Shown here piece after piece: positions 49,481-61,654 of a DNA stretch of 64,000 bases. The notes beneath the pieces are model-generated. The model was not told the origin of the DNA. It was given only the letters and a program-made list of their open reading frames with translations, and did no database searches. The position numbers and the translations under genes are program-made. Source of the stretch: Epiperipatus broadwayi (taxonomy: Eukaryota; Onychophora; Udeonychophora; Euonychophora; Peripatidae). The number at the start of each line of letters is the position of its first letter. The stretch's first letter is position 1. The stretch lies in assembly GCA_028023455.1 (NCBI GenBank), contig JAQFVV010012477.1, forward strand, positions 3,311,865 to 3,375,864. Direction: 5' to 3'.

Positions 49481-49612
49481 TAGTATATATAATGTGTGTT
49501 TTTTTTGTAGTTCTTTACACTTGAGAAGTCTGCTTGTAGCAGTGAAACCTTAGGTTGTGTTTTAATATTATTTTTATGCTGGTCTGGTTTAATTTTGGAT
49601 TTGGGGTAGTTT
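47591..49612 (+). mobile_element. Penelope-like element, copy 2 (plus)
   Basis: The coding region plus a ~130-bp 3' UTR ending TTTTGATATATA, where it merges with (TA)n. The 3' UTR is shared with copy 1 up to that point, then copy 1 continues GATATTGACTAG. The near-identity of the arms implies a recent inverted duplication or two recent insertions at one site. Confidence 0.85.
49517..49560 (+). ncRNA. Degenerate hammerhead-like fold in PLE 3' UTR
   Basis: ACAC (49517-49520) can pair with GTGT (49557-49560). CTGC-TTGTA-GCAG makes a 4-bp stem II, followed by GAAA (49544-49547) and ACC-TTA-GGT as a short stem III. The first core strand is TTGAGA rather than CTGATGA, so cleavage is not expected. 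Both PLE copies share it. PLEs are known to carry hammerheads here, so it may be a decayed one. Confidence 0.4.
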
Positions 49613-51447
<1,835 letters not shown>

Positions 51448-51448
<1 letters not shown>

Positions 51449-51474
51449 GGCTATACCCAACTGTGGGGCTGAAC
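51448..51474 (+). promoter_or_regulatory. Degraded tRNA-Lys primer-binding site
   Basis: TGG, then CCCAA, then GTGGGGCT and AACC occur in the order and near-spacing of the complement of the tRNA-Lys 3' end, with small insertions. It parallels the clear primer site at 27454-27437 of family A. Confidence 0.4.
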
Positions 51475-51814
51475 CTAAGAAACAATAGTAATGAAATACT
51501 ATGTTTCTTGTTTAAAATTTTTTTTATAAAAAGCTAAATTATGTTTGTGAAAGTGTTTTGATTTAAAAAAAAAAAAAAGAATTGACCAATTTTTTTTTTT
51601 TTTTTCGAAATGAAAAGAGATTTTGACATGTATGCTATCAAATCAGAGACAGTTGATATTTGGTTAGAGTTAAAGCATTAGATCGGGTAGAGAAAAGAAC
51701 TAAAAGGGTGGAGTTAGCGTGAGTTTCCGTCTTAGTAAGAAAAATAAATAAATAAGTTGTATTTAAATTTAGTTTAACATAAGCGCTAGTACTTTAAAAT
51801 TGAAACTTTCGAAA

Positions 51815-52522
51815 ATGAATCCGAAAGAAAGCCCAATATATTTTAAAAATCCCCAGTTAGTGGAAAAACAGAAAGAAGAAGTATCTGACATGTGAATGAT
51901 GATGAAAATGATGATGAATATGATGGAAGAAATGCGTCAAGAATTTAAACAAAGTCAGTTAGAACTCAAGGCAGAATTGAAGGAAGAAATTAGTCAGGTT
52001 AAAACAGAAATTAAAGAACTCAGAGCAGAAGTAAGGGGAATAAGATATGAAATTACAGGAAAGATAGAGAAAAATCAAGAGATTGTAGAAGTAGATTTAG
52101 TTAAAGAAAGTAAAAAAGTTGAGGTCATGAAAGAGATAGGGATTGAATTAGAATCAGATAGCGTTGTGATAAATAAAGTAGACACAAATGTAGATCAAGA
52201 AATAGAAGAAAAACATAAGTTCAAGGTAGTAGATAGTGTAGAAAAGTTTTTACAAAAATTTAAAAAGGTTAAAGTAAACGTTCGCATTCGCTGTAGATGT
52301 AGATTTAAAACAAAGAGAAAGTGTAGAAAAAAATATTCCCAGATTGAAGTAATTCGGAGTTTGTCTAGGTATAAAGGTTTTCTGAGTTACGAAGTCGAAA
52401 ACAGAATGGAAAGAGAAAGAGATAAAGCAATAAAATATAAAAGCGGAACCGATAAGAGAGGAAAGTTAGTTTATATTATAGAATTTGTAGAAAGAAAAAA
52501 GGAGCTGCCAGACATAGTTTAA
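51815..52522 (+). pseudogene. Gag-like coiled-coil ORF with one internal stop
   Basis: The open frame from ATG 51896 encodes 208 aa. An in-frame ATG at 51815 adds 26 residues (MNPKESPIYFKNPQLVEKQK at its start), separated by a single TGA (51893-51895). After a Met-rich run (MMMKMMMNMMEEM), residues ~15-60 form a strong Lys/Glu coiled coil (LKAELKEEISQVKTEIKEL). An acidic middle is followed by a basic, Arg/Cys-rich part (RIRCRCRFKTKRKCRKK) and a C-terminus with ERKKELPDIV. There is no zinc knuckle and no protease. It is consistent with a reduced capsid/nucleic-acid-binding protein of a non-autonomous LTR element. No family can be named. Confidence 0.55.
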
Positions 52523-53560
52523 GAGTTAGTAAACGGGCAGAATAGTAAAGGAAATAAACAAAAGGACCGGAAATGGACAATGAGCAGGAATATGATTATT
52601 CTAATGTCAATAATTTGAGAAGTTTAAATCTGAAACTTATATTTAAAACTAAAATAATAAAATTAAAAATAACTGAATAATAAATTAAATGTTTGAAAGC
52701 TCTAATAATAATGGAGGCTTCGTAGAATAAAAGATTTTTGTTTTTCTCCACGCACATATTAATTAAGGAAATGCTCATAAATAAACAGTTTAAATAAATA
52801 AAAAATCAATAAAATCAAGTTAAATAAATGGGTCAAATTAATGATATAAAAGTAAAGTTGTAGATTTAAATAAATGAAAAGATAACAGAATTTCTAGAAT
52901 AAAATTAAGTTAGTCAAATAGATATTTGTATAATAATGAATTGTAATAAAGTAAAACAGTTTTTTTTTCTCTCTGATTATACGTACATTACTATATAAGG
53001 TAAACAAATGTTTAAAAAATAATATTGTAATAAAAATAATATTTGTAAGAGTTTAGAATAGTATTGTAAGATTAAATAAAATAAAAGTTTTTTTTTAGAA
53101 TATACGCACGTAAATAAAGAAGTTAAAGTAATTGTTTAAAAATAATAGTGTAATTAAATAAAGATATGGATAATGTTCATATGGGTTTAAAATAACTATC
53201 GTAAAACTAATATTTAAAATGTTCGTACTGGTTTAAAGATAATATTATAAGATTAGTGTAAATAAATATTTTAAATAATGTTCGTAAGGATTATAAGTAA
53301 TGTTCGTAATGAATTTAAAAATAATATAAATGAAAGTCAATCTAAGTTGTATTAAGAGTGTATAATGGTTCAAAATTAAGGGAATGAGGGTAGTATAGAA
53401 TTAAGTTTAGATAAGGATAAGTTTAAAGCTGTCGTCTGGATAAATTCTAGTACCCGTAACGGATTGGCCGGGATCATTCCTCTTTTAAAAAGCACATTGG
53501 CAACAACTAGAGTAAGTCATAAGTCACTTTTCAGGGGAGAATCCCCATATCTCGTACTTC
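52523..53560. other. Internal non-coding region of family B element
   Basis: AT-rich sequence where pol would be expected. No protease, RT or integrase motif is seen in any frame. Confidence 0.5.
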
Positions 53561-53564
53561 ATTT

Positions 53565-53750
53565 TCCAAAGCGTAAGTCGGAAATGGACAGTTGAAAATT
53601 CCTGCCATTGCAGCTGCTTAGTCAAAGTCCGATCAAGAGAATCGGCAATCGTTTTCCAGGGCATAAGTCGGAAATGGACAGTTGAAATTCCTGCCATTTG
53701 CAGCCACCTTTTCTTAGTCAAAGTCCGATCAAGAGAATCGGCAGCCGAAG
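53565..53750. repeat. Tandem duplication, ~90-bp unit
   Basis: AAGTCGGAAATGGACAGTTG through AGTCCGATCAAGAGAATCGG occurs twice, at about 53573-53645 and 53665-53741. The second copy has a small insertion (CACCTTTTC). It is GC-richer than its surroundings and lies in the element's internal region. Confidence 0.8.
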
Positions 53751-53980
53751 CTACGTTTATAAAAGATCCCTGTGCCACAAATTTAGTTTGTCCTCGTGGT
53801 CATTATCCAGGACGAACATTGTAAGCAATGTTACCAGCATAGAAAGAAGAAAAGCATAATTGGAGATTGCCCTTAGCATGGAAAAGGAAAAGATACCAAA
53901 AAGCAAACTTAGAAAGAATAATAAATTAAGATTTAATGTTGTCAGAGATAAAATGGTCAAAAATGACGCATTTTACTCTC

Positions 53981-53994
53981 AAAAGGAAGGGTGG
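53981..53994 (+). promoter_or_regulatory. Polypurine tract of family B element
   Basis: AAAAGGAAGGGTGG ends 5 bp before the TGTACC start of the 3' LTR, the expected place for the plus-strand primer. Confidence 0.65.
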
Positions 53995-53999
53995 TGTAA

Positions 54000-55106
54000 T
54001 GTACCTATATTGATATAGGCACATATAATTTTATCTAAAATTATATTATTAAAATAATCTTTCATTAAAGAGAAACATAAAATTAAATGTTGAGTTTATT
54101 GTAGCTTGTTTTCGGAAAATATAAGAATCAAATAGTTTTCTATCGTTAATTTCAGAAGGGGAGAGGGGTGTTTCGTTAGAGAAATTAAACTAAGGGTTAT
54201 AAAAGGAAGTAAAGAGTTTTTATTAGTATTCATAAAAATATAATTTAAAAGGTTAAAACATACAAATCTCTTTTCATTCAAGTTTAATTAAAGAAAAAAT
54301 AATGTTAAAACTAATATATGTGCGTATATATCTGCGATTGTCAACAATAGAATAAATGTTATTTTAAATAAATGAAAGTTAAAGAAGATTATCATTAAAA
54401 AACACAGCAATGGTTATTAATTAATATCAAACAACATTTTTGCATGGCTATTACTAATTAAGCAATCTTTCAAAACACGTTTATCAAATGATTATCACTG
54501 GAATTTGACAACAGATCTTTGCAGGAGATATTACGAAGACAACACGTCGCAGATATAAATAGACTTTTTTTTATCGGACAGTTTTCAGTTCACAAATTAG
54601 TTGAGTGAGTCAGTTCACAAATTTATTGAGTGAGTGCAGTTCAGAAATTAATTGAGCAGTTAACAAACAAAATACAGTGTTGAGAAGATCTTAGGAACGC
54701 ACGTTTATTTCCAGCCCAGATGTCCTAGAAAACAGCAGATCTGCCCGTGAAATAATGTCAGCTTAACATCTTAGAAAATCTCCATCAGGATCTAATTGTC
54801 TCCAATAGTAATAATCGTGAAACTCATCCAGGAAAAGTCCCAGCCAGCTGGTAAGCATTCATAATGGAAATATCCTCACCGAAAGCAGCCACCAAAGAGA
54901 ACAAAATTCTACGTCTACATTCAAAAGCATAGGTAAAAACATTTGCTTATTTCATTTATACTGTAATAGCCATTGCATTGCATTAATTCGTATGAATCTT
55001 TCAAGAGTCTAATTATATGAACTTTATATCATACATAAATGAACTATTGATATGTGTGATTAAATTCCACATGCTATGTAATACTTTATTATTATTATGT
55101 GTGTAC
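54000..55106 (+). repeat. Truncated 3' LTR of family B element
   Basis: Starts TGTACC and matches 49725-50838. Identity stops at GTGTGTAC, so the last ~600 bp of the LTR are missing. Confidence 0.8.
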
Positions 55107-55699
55107 TTGAATGTAATATATAGTTATAGTTAGCTAAATAAAAGACAACAATAAAATAGCATTGTATGTCTGCAATTCATGCCTTTTTAATACTGACTGG
55201 TATCTGTTACCCACCTTTGTTTTGTTTAATAACTTTACAATCTTTACTATATGATGGCTATGGCTTATTTTTACTTGGTATATTAACGTATTGCTACTTA
55301 AGATGGCGGAATATGCCAAAGCTGGCTATAGCAGAGGATAATAATCTTCAATTTTATATAGGCATTTTTTTAATTTTGTAGTTTTATTCTAGTGGATTGT
55401 TTTATTATACTTATATTATTTGATATATATATACTCAAGAATTTGTCTTGTCTTCTAAAATAACTTAGCATCTCCAAAATGAAACCCAGGGGATTCTTTC
55501 GTCTTAAACTCAAAAGTAAAAATCGTTAAAATCACTTGCTTATTAAAATGTATCGGTGAGCAACATTATTCATTCATGTATACATTTTTTTATGAATAAA
55601 TATACATAATTATAGTAGTTTGAGTGTTGAAAACATTAGCATTAGATTTTAGGAAAATATCTTGCTCTGTTTTTTAAGGTCCCAAAAAGATATAGGTAA
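55107..55699. other. AT-rich stretch, no gene seen
   Basis: An open frame at 55166-55381 gives a hydrophobic 71-aa translation (LLYDGYGLFLLGILTYCYLR). It has no recognised family and no splice support, so it is not called as a gene. Confidence 0.35.
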
Positions 55700-56530
55700 G
55701 CATTCTTTCAATTTACAGGGAATTTCTCATTTCATCTATATATTATCAACAACAGTATTCTATCAAATGGACAGGTCCAGAGAGTAATCCCATCAACAAT
55801 GTATCTATTTTTCTGTTTTATTCTCCTCATTGTCCAGCTCTTTAATTCCATGAAAATCTTTCTATATTGTATCATCCAACAATGCCAATCTCTTCCATCC
55901 TTTTTTCTTACTTCCACTCATTATTTCTTCTAAAACATCATTCATAATACTCTAATTTCTTCTTCTATCTAGTTTTTCTTTCCTCTGATTTCCTCAGTCA
56001 ATCTTCTTTTTTCATTGACTCTTTTTAAAACTTCTTCATTTGTTATTTTATTCATCCCACTGATTTTTTTACATTCTTCTCCATGTCCACATTTTAAAGG
56101 CTTCTAATATGTCCCTAATTTTATTACTCATTGTGCACATTTTGCAACCATACATTAGTACACTCCTCACATAGCATTTAAATTTAATTAATATTTTTCT
56201 TAATTCTCTCTTCAAGTGTTTACAAAATATTTTGTTTCTCTTAAAAATGCCTTATTTGTCAATCCTATTCTTTTTAATATCATTTTTATTTCTTCCATCC
56301 TCGTTCAACTAATTACCCAAATATCAAAATCCCTTTACCTATCGAACTATGATATCATAGAATTCAATTTGCAGTTCTTTTTGCATTTCTCCCTATTTGT
56401 AAACACTTAGTCTTCTAAACATTAATCTCTATTCAATATTCCATACATCATTCTTCCAATTTATTCAACATATTCTAAAGACACTTTCATCCTCAGTTAT
56501 AAGAATCATTTCATCTTAAAATTTTATCCA
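55700..56530 (-). pseudogene. Decayed RTE-like LINE C-terminal region
   Basis: Read on the minus strand with several shifts: YLGN with LNEDGRNKNDIKKRIGLTNK, AFLRETKYF, then the 'YGCETWTL' position (MVAKCAQ), then ITNEEVLKRVNEKRRLTEEI and KKDGRDWHCW. This order is the conserved C-terminal part of a widespread RTE/CR1-like LINE ORF ('YLGSLITEDGRCEKEIKRRI...VTNEEVLRRV'). Many stops and frameshifts make it inactive. The RT core is missing. Confidence 0.65.
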
Positions 56531-56872
56531 TTTTATTATTCATTATTCTACCTCCAACATTTATTCCAGTCTAAATAATTATTTAGCATGTCTTGTAAAT
56601 AAATATTAAAAAAAAAGAAGTGCATATATTTATTTATTGTAACTTTTAATATTCGATTTGACTTGAGAAGAAATTCATTAAGCAAGAAGTTAACCATGAT
56701 AAAATGGAAATCTGAGCAAGAAAAGTTAAAAAGTGTGATTTCAATTACTCTGGCTATATTTAATGCAAATTCTCATATGGTTGAGTCTTCATAAGACTCT
56801 AACCCATGCAAATGCACTCTCTCCAGATTTCCAAAATAAAATGAACAATACATGTAACTGTATAATGGAACT

Positions 56873-57062
56873 TGTGTGCTATTCCTGCAATGAAGAAAAA
56901 ATAGGAGGCCTTTTTATATTGATATCAATACACTGGTAACTTTTTAATGTTGTTATTTTGGCAACCATTTACAAAGTTATCAAACATTGCAAAGTTACCA
57001 ATGCATTGATATGAATGTTAAAAGCCTCCTATCTTTACTTCATTGCAAGAATAGTATTTAAG
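56873..57062. repeat. Palindromic MITE-like element
   Basis: TATTCCTGCAATGAAG and its imperfect complement CTTCATTGCAAGAATA form the ends. TAGGAGGC pairs with GCCTCCTA, ATTGATATCAAT is mirrored near 57005, and GGTAACTTT pairs with AAAGTTACC. It is ~190 bp with arms of ~80 bp and no ORF. Confidence 0.7.
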
Positions 57063-57659
57063 ATCTATATTTTTAAAAAAGAAAAAATAAATATTATATG
57101 AAATATACACATACTTCTATAAAATATACACATATGCAGATGATAATGCTTTGACACTTAATTCAATCAATTTCAAAAAAATGTGTAGAAATAGTTTTTA
57201 AAAGCCAAACATTACATACACACAGATGTTACTTCCTGGCTCATAATAGAACTTCTGGTGTAGTTGAGAATTTGAAATTTCTTGCAGAAACAAGATGGAG
57301 ATTTTTTTTCATTGAAAATCCCCCCCCCCCACTACACATCCAAAATGCTTACAGAGTATGTGATTGCACAGTACATTGTGTAAAAGGAATTTTTCCATGC
57401 AGTGTAAGTTTTCAAATCAGCAAATGACAATGGGCTTTTTTCTTATTAAAGGAAAAGACAATAACAACAACAACAGTAATGCCAAAAAAAAAAAAAAAAA
57501 AGAAAACAAAAGTAAGAACCAAGTCAACATAGTAATTCAATAAGCAAATCAAAAAAAGTAAATGTAAACTGCAGTACTTTGATGAGATGTTTTTTTAGAC
57601 TGGAGGAAAAAGTGATCAAAGTGTAATCTTGTAATGATATCAAATTGAAAGAAAATCAA
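57063..57659. other. Dispersed-repeat fragment and AT-rich sequence
   Basis: 57280-57400 resembles 35505-35600 (see the tandem duplication there). Poly-C (57321-57330) and poly-A runs are present. There is no gene. Confidence 0.35.
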
Positions 57660-57965
57660 TCCTGTGATGTATCTTGAAAAACATATGTTTGATTGTTGTT
57701 CTTTTACCTTATTTATTTATATTTGTCAGTTGCTAAAACATTGTCTTTTTTTTAAAATCTGCTTGGATGTCTGTTATTTTGCCGTATTTTCAGTTGTGTT
57801 ATTTCTATTTGACAATTGCGATGTATATTGAGAAATGTGTGTTTGATTGTTATTCTTTTTTTGCCTTATTTATTTATATTTGTCAGTTGCAAAAACATTG
57901 CCTTTTTTAATTTGCTGGGATGTCTGCTATTTTCTAGTTGCATTATTTCTATTTGACCATTGATG
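57660..57965. repeat. Tandem duplication, ~165-bp unit
   Basis: GATGTAT-TTGA, GTTTGATTGTT, CCTTATTTATTTATATTTG, TCAGTTGC-AAAACATTG and GGATGTCTG-TATTTT occur twice in the same order (57665-57820 and 57820-57965). It is non-coding. Confidence 0.75.
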
Positions 57966-59803
57966 ACAGGTTTTTTTTCATGGAGGAAAAATCAACAAGG
58001 CAAGGCCAAATTCTTTCTCAACAGTGGATATTTGATGGCTTATTCAGACAGACCAACATTTATAATTTAGTGGATCCACAAACTGCAGTTCACACCTAAA
58101 CAGTCCAAAAACTATGGCATTGCCTTTTGATCATAATTTCATTTTCTTAATGGAAATAAATACTTTTGTTTTCTTGTTGAACAAAAAAATGTTTTCTTAT
58201 TAATAAAAAAAGGTAAAGAATTTCTTCTCTATTGATTTTTAGATTAGAATGAAAATAATCTACCAGATCTGGTCCATAACAGTCTAGATCCATTTTTCTT
58301 TCTATTCAATGATGAAAAAACATTTTTGGTATCCTCCTTCATGCATGAAATCTCTTACAATTGTTATTTGTTTTGTGTTATTGTTCAGAATTATTGTTTT
58401 TGTTTTGTGTACTTGTAAAAAAAGGTTAGGTTTAGTCAAATTTATAACACATCTTTGGTGAGTACAATATTAAGATGTCAATAAATTATTAGAAAGATTA
58501 CATAATATTGCCATTAACACTTTGATTTACGTTTCTGAAACACGGTGATTAACATAATATTTTGGGGAGCTATATATATATATAAGCAGAGTGCAATTTT
58601 AATATTACTGCATTAAAACTAGGTCATAAAGCAAAAGAAATAATAATATAAAGTAGTGGTACTGACATAATGGTGGAGAAATCAAAAAGAAGGATCGTGC
58701 TTCTGGACAAACAATGAAGTCTAAGACACCCTTCTTGGGCAGTGCTTAGAGAAAAGTGGATAGGCTTGGCATGGCCCAGACTTTACTGTAATAACCAATG
58801 CAAGAGGCCTTTTTATAAGAAATGTCCTGGGAAGCTCACATATCCACAGGACAAGACATAAGGAGAAAATCTATGGGTTTGATCTTGTCGCAACTCCCAG
58901 ATTAGAAGCATGTAATATATATAAAAATTCACAAAGATGAGTCAAATGTCAGTAATGCAGTATGACTGAATGTCAATAATGACATGGAATATGATTTACT
59001 TCTCTAAAATAAATGACCTTTGTTTGAATGCCATAATTTATACCAATAATATGCTATGCCATTTTAATATATACATATACAAAATTTTATTTAGTGAATG
59101 AAACATTAAAATTTACCCCCTTCAATTTTCTGATATTTAAAAATAATTCAATGCAACCTTCATGGATTTCAATAATAACTGGAATATTCAAGTATTTGAT
59201 ATTTTAAGAGTATGAAAAGTAAAGTAAAAACTAGCATTTATAGAGAAAACAACTAATAGGTCACCTTTTCAGAATTTAAATAAATAACATTTTAAAAGAA
59301 TTTTAACGCATTAATTAGCTTAAATGATGGATCTACTCCAGGTATAATTACTTATTCTATTTGGAGTTGAACAAATAACAATTTTTATAATAAACCAATA
59401 TAAAATATGGATTTGTAAAAACAATCTGGTGAATGTATTAATTAATTAATCATTCATTATATTTTGAGGGGACATTAATAACCTTAATTCCTGGTCATTT
59501 AATTAAGAGGAAAGAAAATATTTTTATGAAAATTAGCTTGCCAGGTTTCTAGAGATTGGCATATTAATAATTAGCAAAACAGAGATATAAAATCAGATAA
59601 TAAATACATATAAGTAAATGACTACACCAAAGTTAAAGAAATTTAGAGCACATGAGATAGGATTAGATTTATAAAATATCATCTGGGAGCAATTTACACA
59701 TTAGATAGAGCTAAAGTTAAATAATACATTAGGAAAAATCTTGAGAATAGAGTTTGAAATTAGTTAGATTAGATTTACTTTCAGGTGGTAAGGAAATCAT
59801 TAC
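57966..59803. other. AT-rich stretch, GC-richer patch at 58.64-58.90 kb
   Basis: 58640-58900 has more balanced base composition, with open but stop-broken plus frames (EKSKRRIVLLDKQ, then REKWIGLAWPRLYCNNQCKR). It may be a decayed repeat or gene fragment that I do not recognise. The rest shows nothing. Confidence 0.35.
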
Positions 59804-59977
59804 CTCGTACAATTTTAAGAGTCCATTTTGAATGTCCGGTGCTTGCATGGCAAAAAAAGATCCAAGTGAGTCAGTGGCAGAAAGCTTCCATTCATCATAC
59901 CAAGTTCTCATATCAGATTTTTCTTTTATTCTAGAGTAGTAAATTGGTGTAGTAGTGGGAAAAAGACCCACAAGGGT
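59804..59977 (-). CDS. Internal exon of an unrecognised gene
   Basis: A 174-nt minus-strand exon. A CTTTCAG acceptor lies just above 59977 and a GAG|GTAATG donor at 59804/59803. It is phase 0 at both ends, encoding 58 residues with no stop. The translation has gene-like composition (MRTWYDEWKLSATDSLGSFF, MQAPDIQNGLLKLYE). No domain is recognised. It may be an all-helical repeat segment. Partner exons were not found in the rest of the window, implying long introns. The neighbouring sequence is plain AT-rich DNA, so this does not look like part of a transposon. Confidence 0.55.
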
Positions 59978-61654
59978 CTGAAAGATGATTGGTGTCTACT
60001 CTATCATTATCTTAGATTTCAAAGTTGCATGGAGTATTGATATCAACACAGTTCTCTTAGTAGTAACAATCCATTTGGTGGCCAAAATTACCCCATTTTA
60101 TACTCCTCTCAGGTATTTGTGGAATATTTTCAATTTCTTATTTTTAGCTCATAATCTAATCTCAAATCTAACAAAATCTTACATTTATTTGTTTCTTGTT
60201 TTTGAGAGATGCAATCATCAGATAATGTTCCAAAATATATTCAAATCTATTTCCAGATTCAAAATAGATTTGACAAAAATGTTCATAACAAAAGTAAAGT
60301 CTATTAATCCCATTCCCCATTTTATTTTCAGTAAAAACTTTAATTAAAATTCCTTCCCCAGACTAAAACAATATTATATTTCCACCCTCTTAATTATTTT
60401 TGGACAATTAACGTTTGCATCTTTCATCTTGGATTTTATTAAAATATACAGTTTAATAGAAAAAAAACAATTGAAAATGAAAAAGTTTTACAAACAACAT
60501 ATAATAAAAATATTTATAAAAGTAATATTTAGTTAGTATGTTTGCTCCTATATATATTGTAACCGATGGAATTGTTGAATGCTGTATTCCATTTAAATTG
60601 AAGAAAGAAGGCTCCAAACATTGGTACCATTTTGTAACTGGTTGAATTGATGAATGCTGGGTGATGGTTAGGATGATCAATCTGATCTGATTAAAATCTA
60701 ATTTAAATTAATCTAGTCTAGCTCAATTGGGTCACCATTATGTAATAAACCATCACAAAGCACAAATAATCTCTCTTAAAGTCTAATTTATTTAAGCTAT
60801 ATGTGAAATGAAAGAATAATGAGATTATCTGTTCCAGACATCAACAAATCCATCACATTACAAAGTACACTGCACTGAGCAATGAACTAGCATATCATCG
60901 CCCTAAACAATAATAGTATATGATTAGGCTAACTACTTGATTAGCAATCTAATGAAAATCAAATCCAATTAATAACTAAAGCAGATTCCAATATACCTTA
61001 TTAACCTATTATTATTGTAATAATTTAGATCTACTTCATTATTTAATGATGCTGCATTTTATCCTAACGGATAAGCTTCTAAATACCTATAATTGTATTT
61101 TACAAAACATTTTTACATATAGACATTATTTAAATATCAAAACAAAATAATATTTGAACCAAATATATATCTAGTTTAATAAACCCTAAATAGAAAGTAT
61201 AAACATTCGTGTCAATAAGCGATACACAATTCTTTCTACTCCAATCTTTGATTAATAATTTTCTATTGACATCACTGGTTTTAATATCATTTTATAAACA
61301 CTTTGAAAATTTATGCACTCATTTAAATGTTTAAACAAATTAATATACGTCTAGTTTACTAAGAAGCTATAAAATAATTTATAAATAATTTATTCATATC
61401 TTCCAATAAAGTGATACTTATTTATTGGTTCTTTATGTGTTAACATAGAATACTTCACTGGAATTTATTATTAACACTCTATTAGCTCATTTCTAACTCT
61501 ACAATGCCCAACCACATTACATAAAAGATATATTAAGTTTCTATTGGATGTTTATTCACCTATGAGTATTAGTATTATTTATTTGAATCTTTAAACAATT
61601 GAATATAAAATTGGTTGGCAATGATTAAAACACATGATTATAATTGATATTTAT
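59978..61654. other. AT-rich stretch, no gene seen
   Basis: A locally duplicated motif (GAATTGTTGAATGCTG and GAATTGATGAATGCTG, near 60570 and 60643) is the only structure noted. The frame at 59985-60347 is AT-driven and unsupported. Confidence 0.35.
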
